A stretch of 64,000 nucleotides of DNA from Bacillus sp. (in: firmicutes) (GTDB lineage: Bacteria; Bacillota; Bacilli; Bacillales; Salisediminibacteriaceae), in NCBI GenBank assembly GCA_021208645.1, contig JAJOJL010000050.1, positions 1-64,000 of the forward strand. The letters are read 5' to 3'. Within the stretch, counting starts at the first letter, position 1, and every line of letters starts with the position of its first letter. Below, in pieces: positions 38,801 to 48,513 of this stretch. A program made the translations under genes and the position numbers. Below the pieces are notes generated by a model. That model saw nothing but the letters and a program-made list of their open reading frames with translations, ran no database searches and was not told the origin of the DNA.

Positions 38801-39233
38801 TTGGCTGTTATAAAAACTCGTGATCAAGATGTAGCTTTACTGGCACGGTTGATGCGTGCCGAAGCGGAAGGTGAAGGAGAACTTGGTATGCTGAAAGCTG
38901 GAAATGTAATGGTAAACCGGGTGCGTGCTGACTGTTTAGATTTTACGGATATTGTCAATGTGGAAAAAATGGTTTTCCAATCTCCAGGCGGATTCGAGGC
39001 AACACAGAAAGGATATTTTTACCAGCATGCAAGGGAAAAGGATAAGCGACTAGCTAAAAAAACTAATTAACGGAGAAAGGCACCATCCAGCAGAATTTGC
39101 CCTATGGTTTTTTAGGCCAGAAGGATCCTGCCCTGCTCAATGGTGGGGACAATGGAATTCAGGCAGATATAAGCTCCATTGTTTTTATACTCCGTTAGCA
39201 AGTGAATGTCCGTCTGTTTATTCCACTTATTAA
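38801..39233 (+). CDS. cwlJ: spore cortex-lytic cell wall hydrolase CwlJ, one frame break
   Basis: 143 aa after repair, equal to B. subtilis CwlJ. Degrades spore cortex during germination; depends on GerQ. Hydrolase_2 motif LLARLMRAEAEGEGELGMLKAGNVMVNRV at the N-terminus. An A7 run (39056-39062) breaks the frame; with one A fewer it continues LINGERHHPAEFALWFFRPEGSCPAQWWGQW to the stop at 39233. TTG start with GGGGGTG ribosome site. Followed by gerQ after 112 bp. Confidence 0.92.
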
Positions 39234-39345
39234 AAGACAGACAGCACGGCAAGGCATGAAATTACAGAAAAAGCAGTTACTAAACTGCATTTAATAAAAA
39301 AGAGAGCAAAGCACCATTATCAAATCATTATAAAGGAGTGATCGT

Positions 39346-39855
39346 ATGTATTCGCAAGGTTTCCCTTATTCGCCATATGGTTATGGGTATGGACCAGGAG
39401 GCTATCCAACAGGACAGCCAGGAACTCCGACGCCAGGATTTGCCCAGCAACCACAGCAACCAGCACCACCGCCGCCTGCAGAAGGCCAGTTACCATTGGA
39501 GCAGTCATTCATTGAAAACATTCTTCGGTTAAACAGAGGAAAAGTAGGAACATTCTACATGACGTTTGAAAATAATGAACGTTGGAATGCGAAAGTGTTT
39601 AAAGGGGTCGTTGAAGCTGCGGGGCGAGACCATATCATTTTAAGTGATCCACAAACAGGCAAAAGGTTTTTGCTTCTTATGGTAAACCTTGATTATGTCA
39701 CCTTCGACGAAAAGCTAAAGTATGAGTATGATATACCGGGGATGCCGACAATCAGTAATGTAGAAGCGTATCAGCAATATCAGCAACAACAAGCAGGTGC
39801 AACGCCACCTCCACAACCTGGAATTTCTACTTATGCTCCTCGGGATGAGGATTAA
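39346..39855 (+). CDS. gerQ: spore coat protein GerQ
   Basis: 169 aa. Coat protein needed for CwlJ localisation and Ca-DPA germination, cross-linked by transglutaminase. Gly/Tyr/Pro/Gln-rich N-terminus (about 50 residues), conserved core LPLEQSFIENILRLNRGKVGTFYMTFENN, then a Gln/Pro-rich tail. Same order as in B. subtilis (cwlJ apart, gerQ-ywdK). RBS AAAGGAGTG. Confidence 0.96.
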   Translation: MYSQGFPYSPYGYGYGPGGYPTGQPGTPTPGFAQQPQQPAPPPPAEGQLPLEQSFIENILRLNRGKVGTFYMTFENNERWNAKVFKGVVEAAGRDHIILSDPQTGKRFLLLMVNLDYVTFDEKLKYEYDIPGMPTISNVEAYQQYQQQQAGATPPPQPGISTYAPRDED

Positions 39856-39886
39856 GTAATAGAAGAAACGAAGATTTCTAACATGG

Positions 39887-39924
39887 AAAGCCTGATAGGA
39901 TATTCCCTCCTATCAGGCTTTTTC
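39887..39924. terminator. terminator between gerQ and ywdK
   Basis: Perfect AAAGCCTGATAGGA-7 nt-TCCTATCAGGCTTT plus T run; convergent position, T/A rich on both sides. Confidence 0.9.
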
Positions 39925-39952
39925 AATTCCTTTTACGCGTCATTTACTCCAT

Positions 39953-40324
39953 CTAAAGCTGTAAAGCCGCCGCAAACAACATGCCCCACCCTACTAAAAA
40001 TGCCAAGCCACCTAGGGGCGTGATGGCACCTAGAACGGAAATCCCCGTCATACTCAGGGCATACAAGCTTCCAGAAAACAAAATAATACCAATAAAAAAT
40101 GCCCAACCAGCCCCTGTTACAAGTCCAGTTGCAGGTAAAAACTGAGTCAATATAGCAACAGCAACGAGGGCTAAAGCGTGGATCATATGGTATTGGACTG
40201 CCGTTTGGTACGTCTCTAAATATCCTGCTGCTTCAAGCTTCGGCTTTAACGCATGGGCACCGAAAGCCCCTAACGCCACAAATAAAAATGCATTTATACT
40301 TCCCAAAATCAGAAATAATTTCAT
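39953..40324 (-). CDS. ywdK: DUF423 membrane protein YwdK
   Basis: 123 aa with four transmembrane helices. LGAFGAHALKP, YHMIHALALV and FSGSLYALSMTGI...ITPLGGLAFLVGW are DUF423 hallmarks. Function unknown. Next to gerQ as in B. subtilis. RBS AAGGAGTC. Confidence 0.93.
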   Translation of the reverse strand: MKLFLILGSINAFLFVALGAFGAHALKPKLEAAGYLETYQTAVQYHMIHALALVAVAILTQFLPATGLVTGAGWAFFIGIILFSGSLYALSMTGISVLGAITPLGGLAFLVGWGMLFAAALQL

Positions 40325-40416
40325 AGTAGACGACTCCTTTGGTCCTTAATAGTATAATACTGACCAAAGAATATCACAGACAACCTGTTTTTCCAAAAAC
40401 AAAGTATTATAACTAG

Positions 40417-40728
40417 CTAACGGTTTTGTACATACACTTCCAAAGCCCTTTCCATTTGCTGTGCTTCTTCCTGGGAATCGGTGTGCACAATAATATGATC
40501 TCCGTTCACTTCAAGATTGACGTGCCTAAACCCTTGTGCATGAAGGAAATCGGAAACGGCATTTGCATCCTCCTTTTGTAAAAACATGGTGTGACTGCCT
40601 ACATAGTCATTGTTTACATAAAGCTCGTAACGGTCCTCATTTAACTTCACATTATTTTCTTCTGAAATCTGTGTCCCCGCCAATATAAATAACGGAAATC
40701 CTTGGCTTGAGTTATATACATTAAACAT
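40417..40728 (-). CDS. small protein of unknown function
   Basis: 103 aa, no family recognised. Soluble; starts MFNVYNSSQGFPLFI, mixed alpha/beta pattern with EDRYELYVNNDYVGSHTMFLQ and HVNLEVNGDHIIVHTDSQEEA. Strong AAAGGAGGTAGAAG ribosome site supports a real gene. Stands alone between ywdK and a divergent acetyltransferase. Confidence 0.75.
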   Translation of the reverse strand: MFNVYNSSQGFPLFILAGTQISEENNVKLNEDRYELYVNNDYVGSHTMFLQKEDANAVSDFLHAQGFRHVNLEVNGDHIIVHTDSQEEAQQMERALEVYVQNR

Positions 40729-40887
40729 AATCTTCTACCTCCTTTTTACGTATTTTTTCCACCCTGTTAAAAACAATGTATGATATTTTCTTGCGGGTAA
40801 AAACTTTTACCGATTATAATCAGAACATAATATAGTTTGGGAATTCCTAACACTACTACGGCTTAGGCTTGTTGAGGAGTGAATTAT

Positions 40888-41511
40888 ATGAAGAAGGATG
40901 TTCTTGTCCGTACCTATACGATGAATGACTTTGACAAATTGCTTTTGATCCAAAAAGAGGCCTTTCCTCCTCCTTTCCCGGAAGATCTCTGGTGGAGTAA
41001 AGATCAAATTGAAGCACATGTCACTACTTTTCCAAAAGGGGCCATGCTCGCTGAGGTGAATGGAGAACCTGCCGGGTCCGCTACCTCCTTAATTATTCAA
41101 TATGACGGTTCTTCCCATACATGGGAGGAAGCAGCTGATAACGGGTATATTAAGGGGAGCCATAATCCTGAAGGTGACTCTTTGTATGGAATCGATGTTT
41201 GTGTTAGACCGAGATTTCGTGGGCAGGGGATTGCCGGGGCATTATATGAGGCTCGGAAAAAATTAGTTGTGGAGCTTGGATTAAAACGTTATTTAGCTGG
41301 TTGCCGCATCCCAAATTTTCACGAATATGCGAAGGATTTATCGGTTGAAGAATATGTGGAAAAAGTAGTTGCAGGGGAAATCAAAGATTTAGTGCTGAGC
41401 TTTATGTTAAGACAAGGCCTAAAGCCAATTCAAATTATGGAAAACTATTTGGATGATGAAGAATCGTTAAACTATGCTGTTTTAGTGGAATGGAGAAATC
41501 CTGAACGCTGA
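40888..41511 (+). CDS. GNAT family N-acetyltransferase
   Basis: 207 aa. Acetyl-CoA site in GIDVCVRPRFRGQGIAGALYEARKKL (R-x-x-G-x-G/A). Before it EAFPPPFPEDLWWSKDQI and PAGSATSLIIQYD build the first strands. Start taken at ATG 40888, nine bases after GAGGAG, instead of the GTG at 40879. Substrate unknown; inserted between ywdK and ywdI relative to B. subtilis. Confidence 0.88.
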   Translation: MKKDVLVRTYTMNDFDKLLLIQKEAFPPPFPEDLWWSKDQIEAHVTTFPKGAMLAEVNGEPAGSATSLIIQYDGSSHTWEEAADNGYIKGSHNPEGDSLYGIDVCVRPRFRGQGIAGALYEARKKLVVELGLKRYLAGCRIPNFHEYAKDLSVEEYVEKVVAGEIKDLVLSFMLRQGLKPIQIMENYLDDEESLNYAVLVEWRNPER

Positions 41512-41618
41512 GTAGATTTTTTCAATAATACATTTATGTACCCCAAGTTTGGGACACTATATCTATTGCTTCGATTCGGTTGAAAAAGCTCAATATACGA
41601 GCTTTCTCAACCATGTCT

Positions 41619-41921
41619 CTAAAAATCAAACAAGCTATCGCTATCTTTTTTGTCGTCATCGTCATAAGCAGTTAGCCGCTCCAACTCATCTCCATAGGAG
41701 CGGGACTTCTTTCCTTCCACATCCTCCACAGAGGCGTGCTTCACTTTTGGAGGAGGAGCTACTCCAGTTTTTGAAGAAGACAGAAGGATGTCACAATAAG
41801 CTTTGATCACCGTCGCCTGCTCATGGTAACTATTGGACTGGGAATCGTCTGAAATTGCCTTTTTTAACTTCGCCAATTCCTCTTCCATTTTCTCTATAAG
41901 AATACTTGCTGGAATATTCAT
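41619..41921 (-). CDS. ywdI: YwdI-like DUF5327 protein
   Basis: 100 aa, helical, starting MNIPASILIEKMEEELAKLKKA, ending in an Asp/Ser/Lys-rich tail (DDDDKKDSDSLFDF). N-terminal MNIP...IEKME...VIKAYCDILL pattern matches YwdI. RBS AAAGGGGTG. Its location near ung repeats the B. subtilis order. Function unknown. Confidence 0.8.
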   Translation of the reverse strand: MNIPASILIEKMEEELAKLKKAISDDSQSNSYHEQATVIKAYCDILLSSSKTGVAPPPKVKHASVEDVEGKKSRSYGDELERLTAYDDDDKKDSDSLFDF

Positions 41922-42014
41922 TATTCGATCACACCCCTTTCTAGGATATTTGCCACCTTATCTTTATTTGGTTGGTCAGTTCACCACTATTATACATAAC
42001 AATGTATGATAAAC

Positions 42015-42050
42015 GAAAGCGCCAAAGGGTCGAAATCCTTTTGGCGCTTC
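42015..42050 (-). terminator. terminator of pepF
   Basis: AAAGCGCCAAA...TTTTGGCGCTT, 26 bp beyond the pepF stop, T-rich on the minus strand. Confidence 0.85.
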
Positions 42051-42075
42051 AACATTGATTTAGTCTGTAAAACGA

Positions 42076-43855
42076 TTATTTCGTAAGCTCCATAAATGTA
42101 TCCACATCTTCTTTCACGATATCAATCGCTTTTTGCCAGAACTCAGGCTGTGTTAAATCTACATCGAGATGCTTCTTCGCAAGTTCTTCTACTTCTAAGC
42201 GACCTGTGTCTCTAAGTAAATCAATATAGCGATCTTCGAATCCTTCTGCACCTTCTGCAGCTTTTGCGTAAATACCCATGCTGAACAAGTATCCGAACGT
42301 ATACGGGAAGTTATAGAAAGGCACACCTGTAATATGAAAATGTAGCTTAGAAGCCCAGAAACTCGGTGAATACTCACTGAGAGCTTCGCAATACGCTTCT
42401 TTCTGTGCATTAACCATCAGCTCGTTCAAGCGAGGTACACTTACGATCCCTTTCTTACGCTCTTCATAGAAACTCGTCTCAAACAAGAAGCGTGCATGGA
42501 TGTTCATGAAAAACGCGATAGCACGATTCAACTTGTCATCTAACAGTTGGATTTGTGCTTCCTTTGTTTTTGCCTGCTTAACCGTAGCATCAGCGATGAT
42601 CATTTCCGCGAACGTGGAAGCCGTTTCTGCCACGTTCATGGCATAACGCTGGGACATTTGCGGAAGGTCGTTCATAACATGCTGGTGGTAAGCGTGACCT
42701 AGCTCATGGGCAAGGGTTGCCACATTGGAAGCAGATCCGTCGTACGTCATGAAAATACGAGACTGTTCGCTAATCGGGAAACTAGTACAGAATCCACCTG
42801 GACGTTTGCCTGGGCGGTTTTCCGCTTCGATCCATTCTTTGTCAAAAGCCATTTGAGCAAAGTTTGCCATTTTCGGACTGACCGTGTTGAATTGCTCCAC
42901 GATCATATCTGCCGCGTCATCATAGCTCACTTCTTCCACCTTTTCAGATAGTGGTGCGCTTACGTCGTACATGGCCAGCTTATCGATCCCTAGAAGCTCT
43001 GCTTTTCTCTCCATATATTTTACAAAGTAATCTTTATTTTTTGTAATCGTATCCCACATGGCATCGAGGGTTTCCTTTTTCATGCGGTTGATTTGCAACG
43101 GCTCCTTCAACACTTCGTCCCAGCCTCGTGCTTCGTATGTCTGCAGACGGAATCCAGCTAAATGGTTGAGGGTGTTACCGAACAATTCAGCTTCTCCATC
43201 AAAGGCTTTTTCTATTTGTTGAAAAACATGTTGGCGGAAGTTACGATCGGAACTACTTAATTTGTTGGAGGCTTGTCCAACGGAATACCCTTTTGTTTCT
43301 CCGTTTTCTTCAATCTCCACCTTCATTCGCCCTACGATGGTGTTGTACAAGTTACCCCAAGCATGGTAACCGTCTACTCCTAATGCTTGAATTAGCTTTT
43401 CTTTGTCACCAGGAAGTTTATCCTTCGCATTTTCTCTGCGCTCATTTAAGTTAAAGGCTATTTCTTGCATATCATCTAATGCAATAAATTGGTGCCATTC
43501 TTGTTCAGAGAAGGACAATAATTTTTCATCGATTGAAGTTAAGATGGAAGCATAGACGGAATAAAGCTGCTGTGTTTTACCAGTCAGGAGTTTCGCTTCG
43601 TCATCACCCACGTCTTGCGCTGTTAAACACCCAATAAACGCTCCAACTTCCCTGACTTTTTTTTCCCACATCTTGCGCTCTGTTAATAAGTGCAGCCCAA
43701 GATTCAACTTTGTCATCTGCCGTATTCGCTTCATCCTGAAAATCTTTTAATTCCTGCTGCAATTCACTAATTGCCGCTTTTAAGGCTGGTGAATCACTAG
43801 ATCCCCCTTCAAAAATGGCATTTAAGTCCCATATTTGCTTATACTTTACTGTCAT
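42076..43855 (-). CDS. pepF: oligoendopeptidase F (M3B), one frame break
   Basis: 592 aa after joining ORFs 43604-43855 and 42076-43734 across a T8 run (43657-43664, one base too many); the joined frame reads RAQDVGKKVREVGAFIGCLTAQD. Zinc endopeptidase of family M3 with the motif ATLAHELGHAYHQHVM and the downstream glutamate in VAETASTFAEMI. Degrades short peptides in the cytosol. Overlaps the upstream NAD-binding protein gene by 4 bp. Confidence 0.92.
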
Positions 43856-44544
43856 GAAATTTCCCTCCTGGTTGATTGTTTTAAATTTTTTCCTAAAAGA
43901 CGTATTTGATCTGATTCATAAATGTGAACACCGCTGCTCTCTTCTTGGGCAACTGCACACATGACCTTGGCCAAATACTCTCCCTTTACGGGCTTATACT
44001 TTTCCAACGGTCCTGACAATAGAATCGATAGAGGTTTAGAAATAAATTCTGCTGCTTTTTCTCCAAAACGAAGTTCCTCCCGCTTCCCAACTAGAAGGGA
44101 TGGACGGAAGATATGTAAGGACCTTAATTTCAAAGTAACAAGGGCTTCCTCTAGCTTTCCTTTTACTTTGCTGTAAAAAAACAAGGAATCACGGTCTGCG
44201 CCAATGGAGGTAATGATAAGAAACTGCTTCACATTTGCTTCCTTTGCTAGCTTTGCTAGTTTTAAAGGAAACGTGTAATCCACTTTCATGAATTGCTTCT
44301 TGGATTTTGCCTTTTTCATGGTCGTGCCTAAACAGACATACACGTCGTCGACACCTGTGAATAGTTCTCCATGATCTTCTAGTTTGTCAAAATCAATCAC
44401 ATACTGTTTAACGACTGCTTCATCCACTGCTAGCTCCCGTCTGGTAATAATTATTACTTCCTTGTATTTTCCGCTTCGGATGAGCTCAACTAGGAGATTC
44501 TTTCCTATTAAACCTGTAGCTCCAGCAACCATTGCCCTTTTCAA
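43852..44544 (-). CDS. NAD(P)-binding oxidoreductase, atypical SDR (HTATIP2-like)
   Basis: 230 aa. Rossmann start MVAGATGLIGKNLLVELI, then VYVCLGTTMKKAKSKKQFMKVDYTFPL, FLIITSIGAD, FYSKVKGKLEEAL and IFRPSLLVGKREE, a pattern of the TIP30/HTATIP2-like group. Catalytic activity unknown. The track uses a GTG at 44553, but GAGGTG looks like the ribosome site for the TTG at 44544. Coupled to pepF. Confidence 0.83.
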   Translation of the reverse strand: MKRAMVAGATGLIGKNLLVELIRSGKYKEVIIITRRELAVDEAVVKQYVIDFDKLEDHGELFTGVDDVYVCLGTTMKKAKSKKQFMKVDYTFPLKLAKLAKEANVKQFLIITSIGADRDSLFFYSKVKGKLEEALVTLKLRSLHIFRPSLLVGKREELRFGEKAAEFISKPLSILLSGPLEKYKPVKGEYLAKVMCAVAQEESSGVHIYESDQIRLLGKNLKQSTRREIS

Positions 44545-44699
44545 TGGATTCACCTCTAATAAACCGTAGTATATTCAATGTATCATGAATAGTTAGAAAA
44601 ATGAAAGTGATGACTATTTCGAGAGTCGAAAAAAATATTTCCAGCGGGTTTTATAGGGTTTCTGTTAGGTGATTCTTACAGTAAATATGCGCGATTTAT

Positions 44700-44880
44700 T
44701 CCTTTTTGACTCCCGCCTCGGACACGTCGGCGGTTTTTTCATGTTCCACTTGTCCGTTCCTACCTTCGCTACGGACACGTGGGCCGTTTTTCAGGCTCCA
44801 CTTGTCCGTTCCTACCTTCGCTACAGACACGTCAGCTCTTTTTTATGCTCCACCTGTCCGTTCCACACCTGTCGCACCTA
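44700..44880. repeat. tandem array R8, 52-53 bp period, hairpin units
   Basis: GACACGT at 44721, 44774 and 44826 (53, 52 bp). The unit CGGACACGTG...CACTTGTCCG pairs as a stem. Fills the 3' side of the mmsB-like gene, in the 420-bp gap between two minus-strand genes. The three overlapping plus-strand ORFs here are repeat artefacts. Confidence 0.9.
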
Positions 44881-44964
44881 CCCAAAAGAAGCAAACCATA
44901 TTGGGGTTTTCACATAATTGCTACTCGGTTGACTAAAGAAGGCAAAAACATCCCTTCTGAGTTA

Positions 44965-45834
44965 TCATCTATAGTACTTATACAGCGCTTGGGTTCCGGA
45001 GTTTTCTTCTCCTTGTTCCGCAAGTAGTTCATATAGTTGCTTGGCAACCGTTAATCCTGGCGTTTTCAGATCCATTTCTTCAGCCGATTCTAAGGCAATT
45101 TTCATATCCTTTATAAAATGTTTTATATAGAAGCCAGGTGCAAAATCACCGTCAATCATACGCGGGGCAAGCTTACTTAAGGAAAAGCTTCCTGCAGCGC
45201 CAGTTTCAATGGTAGCCAAAACCTTTTTCTGATCCAGACCTGCTTTTTTCGCGTAAGCCATCGCTTCACAAACACCCATCATTGTACTGGCAATGGCAAT
45301 TTGGTTGGCCATCTTCGTGTATTGACCAGATCCTGCAGGGCCTTGCAGCTGAATGTTTTCTCCCATCAACGAGAATACAGGTACCATTGCTTCGAAGGCT
45401 TCCTCTTCGCCGCCAACCATAATGGCAAGCTTGGCATCCCGAGCACCAATATCTCCTCCTGATACAGGAGCATCCAACGCGAAAATACCTTTTTTCTTTG
45501 CTTCATCACTGATTTTTTTTCGCCAAAACAGGCTTGGAGGTTGTCATATCTATGACATAGGAACCAGGCCGGGCATGATGCAAGATTCCGTTTACTCCCA
45601 GATAAACCTCTTCCACATCTGCAGGGTAACCTACAATTGTAATAATTACGTCTGATTTCTCTGCAAGCTCAGGAATGGTGTCACACCAATTAGCCCCCTT
45701 CTCTAAAAGGTCTGCCGCCTTCGCCTTCGTACGGTTGTACACGTTCAGTTCATGTCCACCCTTCATGAGATGACCAGCCATACTTTTCCCCATTACTCCT
45801 GTTCCGATAAAACCTATTATCTTTTCTCTCCCAT
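44965..45834 (-). CDS. 3-hydroxyisobutyrate dehydrogenase family protein, two frame breaks
   Basis: 289 aa beta-hydroxyacid dehydrogenase (YkwC/MmsB/GarR family). Joined from 45506-45850 and 44965-45477 at a T8 run (45513-45520; one base fewer gives LAKKISDEAKKKGIFALDAP). The N-terminus also needs one extra base at 45822-45825, which gives MGEKKIIGFIGTGVMG from ATG 45834 with AGGAGGAG upstream. NAD motif GFIGTGVMG, substrate motif DAPVSGGDIGARDAKLAIMV and catalytic lysine in GSGQYTKMANQI are intact. Confidence 0.88.
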
Positions 45835-45896
45835 TGTTTCTCCTCCTCATAAAGTATTTAAAAATTGTTTATAGTGAGTGTTCTAATAGTATGCTA

Positions 45897-46027
45897 GCAA
45901 CGGCTTCGCTCGTCGCTCGCTGACAGGAGAAACCCACTCCTGTCCACCCTTAAAAGATTGCAACGGCTTCGCTCATTGCTTCGAGTCTGTTAAAAAAGGC
46001 AAAGAACGACTTTTTTTCAACTGACTC
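45897..46027 (-). repeat. double-hairpin element, copy B
   Basis: Read on the minus strand: GAGTCAGTTGAAAAAA...TTTTTTAACAGACTC, then GCAATGAGCGAAGCCGTTGCAATCTTTTAAG, hairpin GGACAGGAG-TGGGTTT-CTCCTGTC, ending GAAGCCGTTGC. Begins at the base after the aldo/keto reductase stop, so it forms that gene's 3' UTR and may terminate it. Confidence 0.85.
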
Positions 46028-46849
46028 TTACACAAAAGTATCTGGATCTGGTCCTGTTCGGTGATTTTCATTTAAGCTGGAGATTCTCGCCATATCAGCT
46101 TCGGAAAGTTCAAAGTCATAAATGTCCATATTAGCTTCAATTCGCGCTGGCGTTATTGACTTTGGGATGGTTACCACATCGTTTTGCAAATCCCAGCGCA
46201 GGATGATTTGTGCAGGAGTTTTCCCGTATTTTTCACTAAGCTCAACGAGGATTGGATTGTCAAAAACTCGTCCCCGCACTAACGGTGCCCACGCTTCCAA
46301 TTGAATCCCTTTCGCCTTGCAGTAAGTATGTAACTCTTCTTGGGTAAGGAGGGGGTGATATTCCACTTGATTGACGGCAGGAACTACCTTGGCATCCTTT
46401 AACAATTCTTCTAAGTGATGAATTTGAAAGTTACTGACACCAATGGCACGCACCTTGCCCTGGGCATACAACTCCTCCAATGCACGCCACGTCTCTTTGA
46501 ATTTCCCTGTCACAGGCCAATGAATCAGATACAAGTCGATAATATCTAACCCTAGTTTCCCCCTACTTTCTTCAAATGCCTTTAACGTTTCTTCATAACC
46601 TTGTTGATCATTCCAAACCTTAGTGGTTACAAAAATCTCTTCCCGTGGTATACCAGATTCACGGATTCCTTCTCCCACGCCTACTTCATTTTCATAGAAA
46701 GAAGCTGTGTCAATACTGCGATAACCTGCCTGCAACGCAGTCACCACCGCACTTTTCACTTCGCCCCCCTCTTTTACCTTATATACGCCAAGCCCTAGCC
46801 ATGGCATTTTTACACCATTATTTAATGTTATTGTAGATTGAATATTCAT
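46028..46849 (-). CDS. aldo/keto reductase
   Basis: 273 aa NADPH-dependent carbonyl reductase, (alpha/beta)8 barrel, like B. subtilis YvgN/YtbE. Catalytic tetrad visible: Asp in YRSIDTASFYENE, Tyr in the same segment, Lys in VTTKVWN, His in YLIHWPV; nucleotide-binding IPKSITPARIEANMDIYDF near the C-terminus. RBS GAGGGAATTAAC. 21 bp after ung. Confidence 0.94.
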   Translation of the reverse strand: MNIQSTITLNNGVKMPWLGLGVYKVKEGGEVKSAVVTALQAGYRSIDTASFYENEVGVGEGIRESGIPREEIFVTTKVWNDQQGYEETLKAFEESRGKLGLDIIDLYLIHWPVTGKFKETWRALEELYAQGKVRAIGVSNFQIHHLEELLKDAKVVPAVNQVEYHPLLTQEELHTYCKAKGIQLEAWAPLVRGRVFDNPILVELSEKYGKTPAQIILRWDLQNDVVTIPKSITPARIEANMDIYDFELSEADMARISSLNENHRTGPDPDTFV

Positions 46850-46870
46850 CAGTTAATTCCCTCACTCTTT

Positions 46871-47564
46871 TCAATTTTCATTTTCCGCTTCTACAGGAAG
46901 TTCCCAGTTTATTGGTCCCACCCCTTTGCTCATTAAAAATTCATTAGCACTAGAAAATGGCTTACTTCCGAAGAATCCATGCCTTGCTGAAAAGGGGCTT
47001 GGGTGAGGAGATATAATTACATGATGAGCATGATTCGTAATCAGTTCCTTCTTTCCTTCCGCATTCTTGCCCCATAAAATAAACACGATAGGTTGTTGGC
47101 GTCGATCCAAGGCACCTATCACTTCATTCGTAAATTCCTCCCAGCCTTTCCCTTTGTGGGAGTTAGGTTCATGGGCTTGTACCGTTAAAACCGTATTGAG
47201 GAGAAGGACCCCTTCGTCAGCCCACGCTTGTAAATTGCCATGACGGGGAATAGGGTGTCCTAAATCATCATGAAGCTCTTTATAAATATTTTTTAACGAA
47301 GGTGGAATTTTCACGCCCGGCTTTACGGAAAAGCTGAGTCCATGGGCCTGCCCAGGACCATGGTAAGGATCCTGCCCTAATATAACCGCCTTCGTATTAC
47401 GGTAGGGTGTACTATGAAATGCGTTGAATACTTGTGAACTCGGTGGAAGGATAACTTTTTCTCCACCCTCGTATTGTTCCTGCAAAAAAACCTTGCAGCT
47501 TTTTAAAATAAGGTTTTTCAAACTCAAGTTTCAGTTCTTCTGCCCAGTCATTGGTTAAAAACAA
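46871..47564 (-). CDS. ung: uracil-DNA glycosylase, one frame break
   Basis: About 230 aa. Removes uracil from DNA. Water-activating loop [18 protein letters not shown] and the leucine/histidine loop [17 protein letters not shown] are intact. The track protein lacks the N-terminus: an A7 run (47484-47490) has one base too many; repaired, the gene starts at TTG 47564 ([29 protein letters not shown]) after GTGAGGAG. Corresponds to B. subtilis ung downstream of the ywd genes. Confidence 0.95.
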
Positions 47565-47608
47565 GATTATCTCCTCACTTACATTCATTAGCGTATCGCT
47601 GAACCTGC

Positions 47609-48298
47609 TTAACTATGCTCCTTGTTTCTTTCTCTATCAATGTGCTTCATTCCTTCCCGAACACTTAAGGTGGACAACTTTTCTTTATGTATAAATTCCT
47701 CTACGGCAGTGGGATCTGTTTTAGAATATTCCCTTAATGCCCAGCCAATTGCTTTTCGAATAAAGAAATCTTCGTCTTCCTTGTTGATGTGGATGAGGTG
47801 AAACAATAAGTCTACGTCTGTTTTTTGTTTGTATTTTAGTTGAAATAATATGACCGTTCGCCTCAGCCACAGATTATCGTGACTCTTCCACCTTGGTATA
47901 TATGTATCTATTAGTTGCGGTTCCCAAAAGAACAACTCCCCTACAATATTGGATGCGAGAGTGTCCACCGTATCCCACCATGATTTTGTAGTAATAAGCT
48001 CCGTAAGCCAAGGCGTATGCTCAGGAAGAAGCCAACGGGGGCGACGCATAATAATTCCCAGTACAGCATATTGATATTCCCGTTCAGGCAACGACCATAC
48101 TTCTTGTAAAAAATCTTGCGGTAAACGCTCCTCGGAGAGTAAGTTGGTCTCTAGGTAAAACTGTTTAAGGAGTCTTTTTCTTTCGGGAGTTTTAATACCT
48201 AAGAAAGGAAAATGATTTTTCATATAGGCTACCATTGGAATGGCATTATCTTCATTTCGTTGGCTTTCGAATAATTTTTGCAACGCCTCTACGTACAT
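47609..48298 (-). CDS. DNA alkylation repair glycosylase AlkD-like
   Basis: 229 aa, all-helical HEAT-like repeat protein. AlkD removes bulky N-alkylated purines without base flipping. The active-site Trp and Asp fit KSWWDTVDTLASN, and RKAIGWALREYSKTDP carries the third conserved position. Lies 44 bp upstream of ung on the same strand, so the two base-excision enzymes may be co-transcribed. Confidence 0.9.
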   Translation of the reverse strand: MYVEALQKLFESQRNEDNAIPMVAYMKNHFPFLGIKTPERKRLLKQFYLETNLLSEERLPQDFLQEVWSLPEREYQYAVLGIIMRRPRWLLPEHTPWLTELITTKSWWDTVDTLASNIVGELFFWEPQLIDTYIPRWKSHDNLWLRRTVILFQLKYKQKTDVDLLFHLIHINKEDEDFFIRKAIGWALREYSKTDPTAVEEFIHKEKLSTLSVREGMKHIDRERNKEHS

Positions 48299-48513
48299 TT
48301 GAACTCCCCCCTGTCCTTTATTTAACTCTATTTTAATGAATCTAGTTGATCTCGTCCATTAAGGCCCCATGACCTGATCAGCAATCTCTTCTGTTGTAGT
48401 TTGCTGATAAACTGCTAAAATAAGATACATAAGGGAAGTATCAGCTCCGCACACATAACCGATTTAATCTATCGGAATACAATACAAAAAATCTATTACT
48501 GAGGTGAATTACC

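Noticed and set aside
44669-45027. Three overlapping plus-strand ORFs with repeated CPFLPS motifs
   Set aside because: They are translations of array R8 in different frames and have no ribosome sites; period 52-53 cannot keep one frame.
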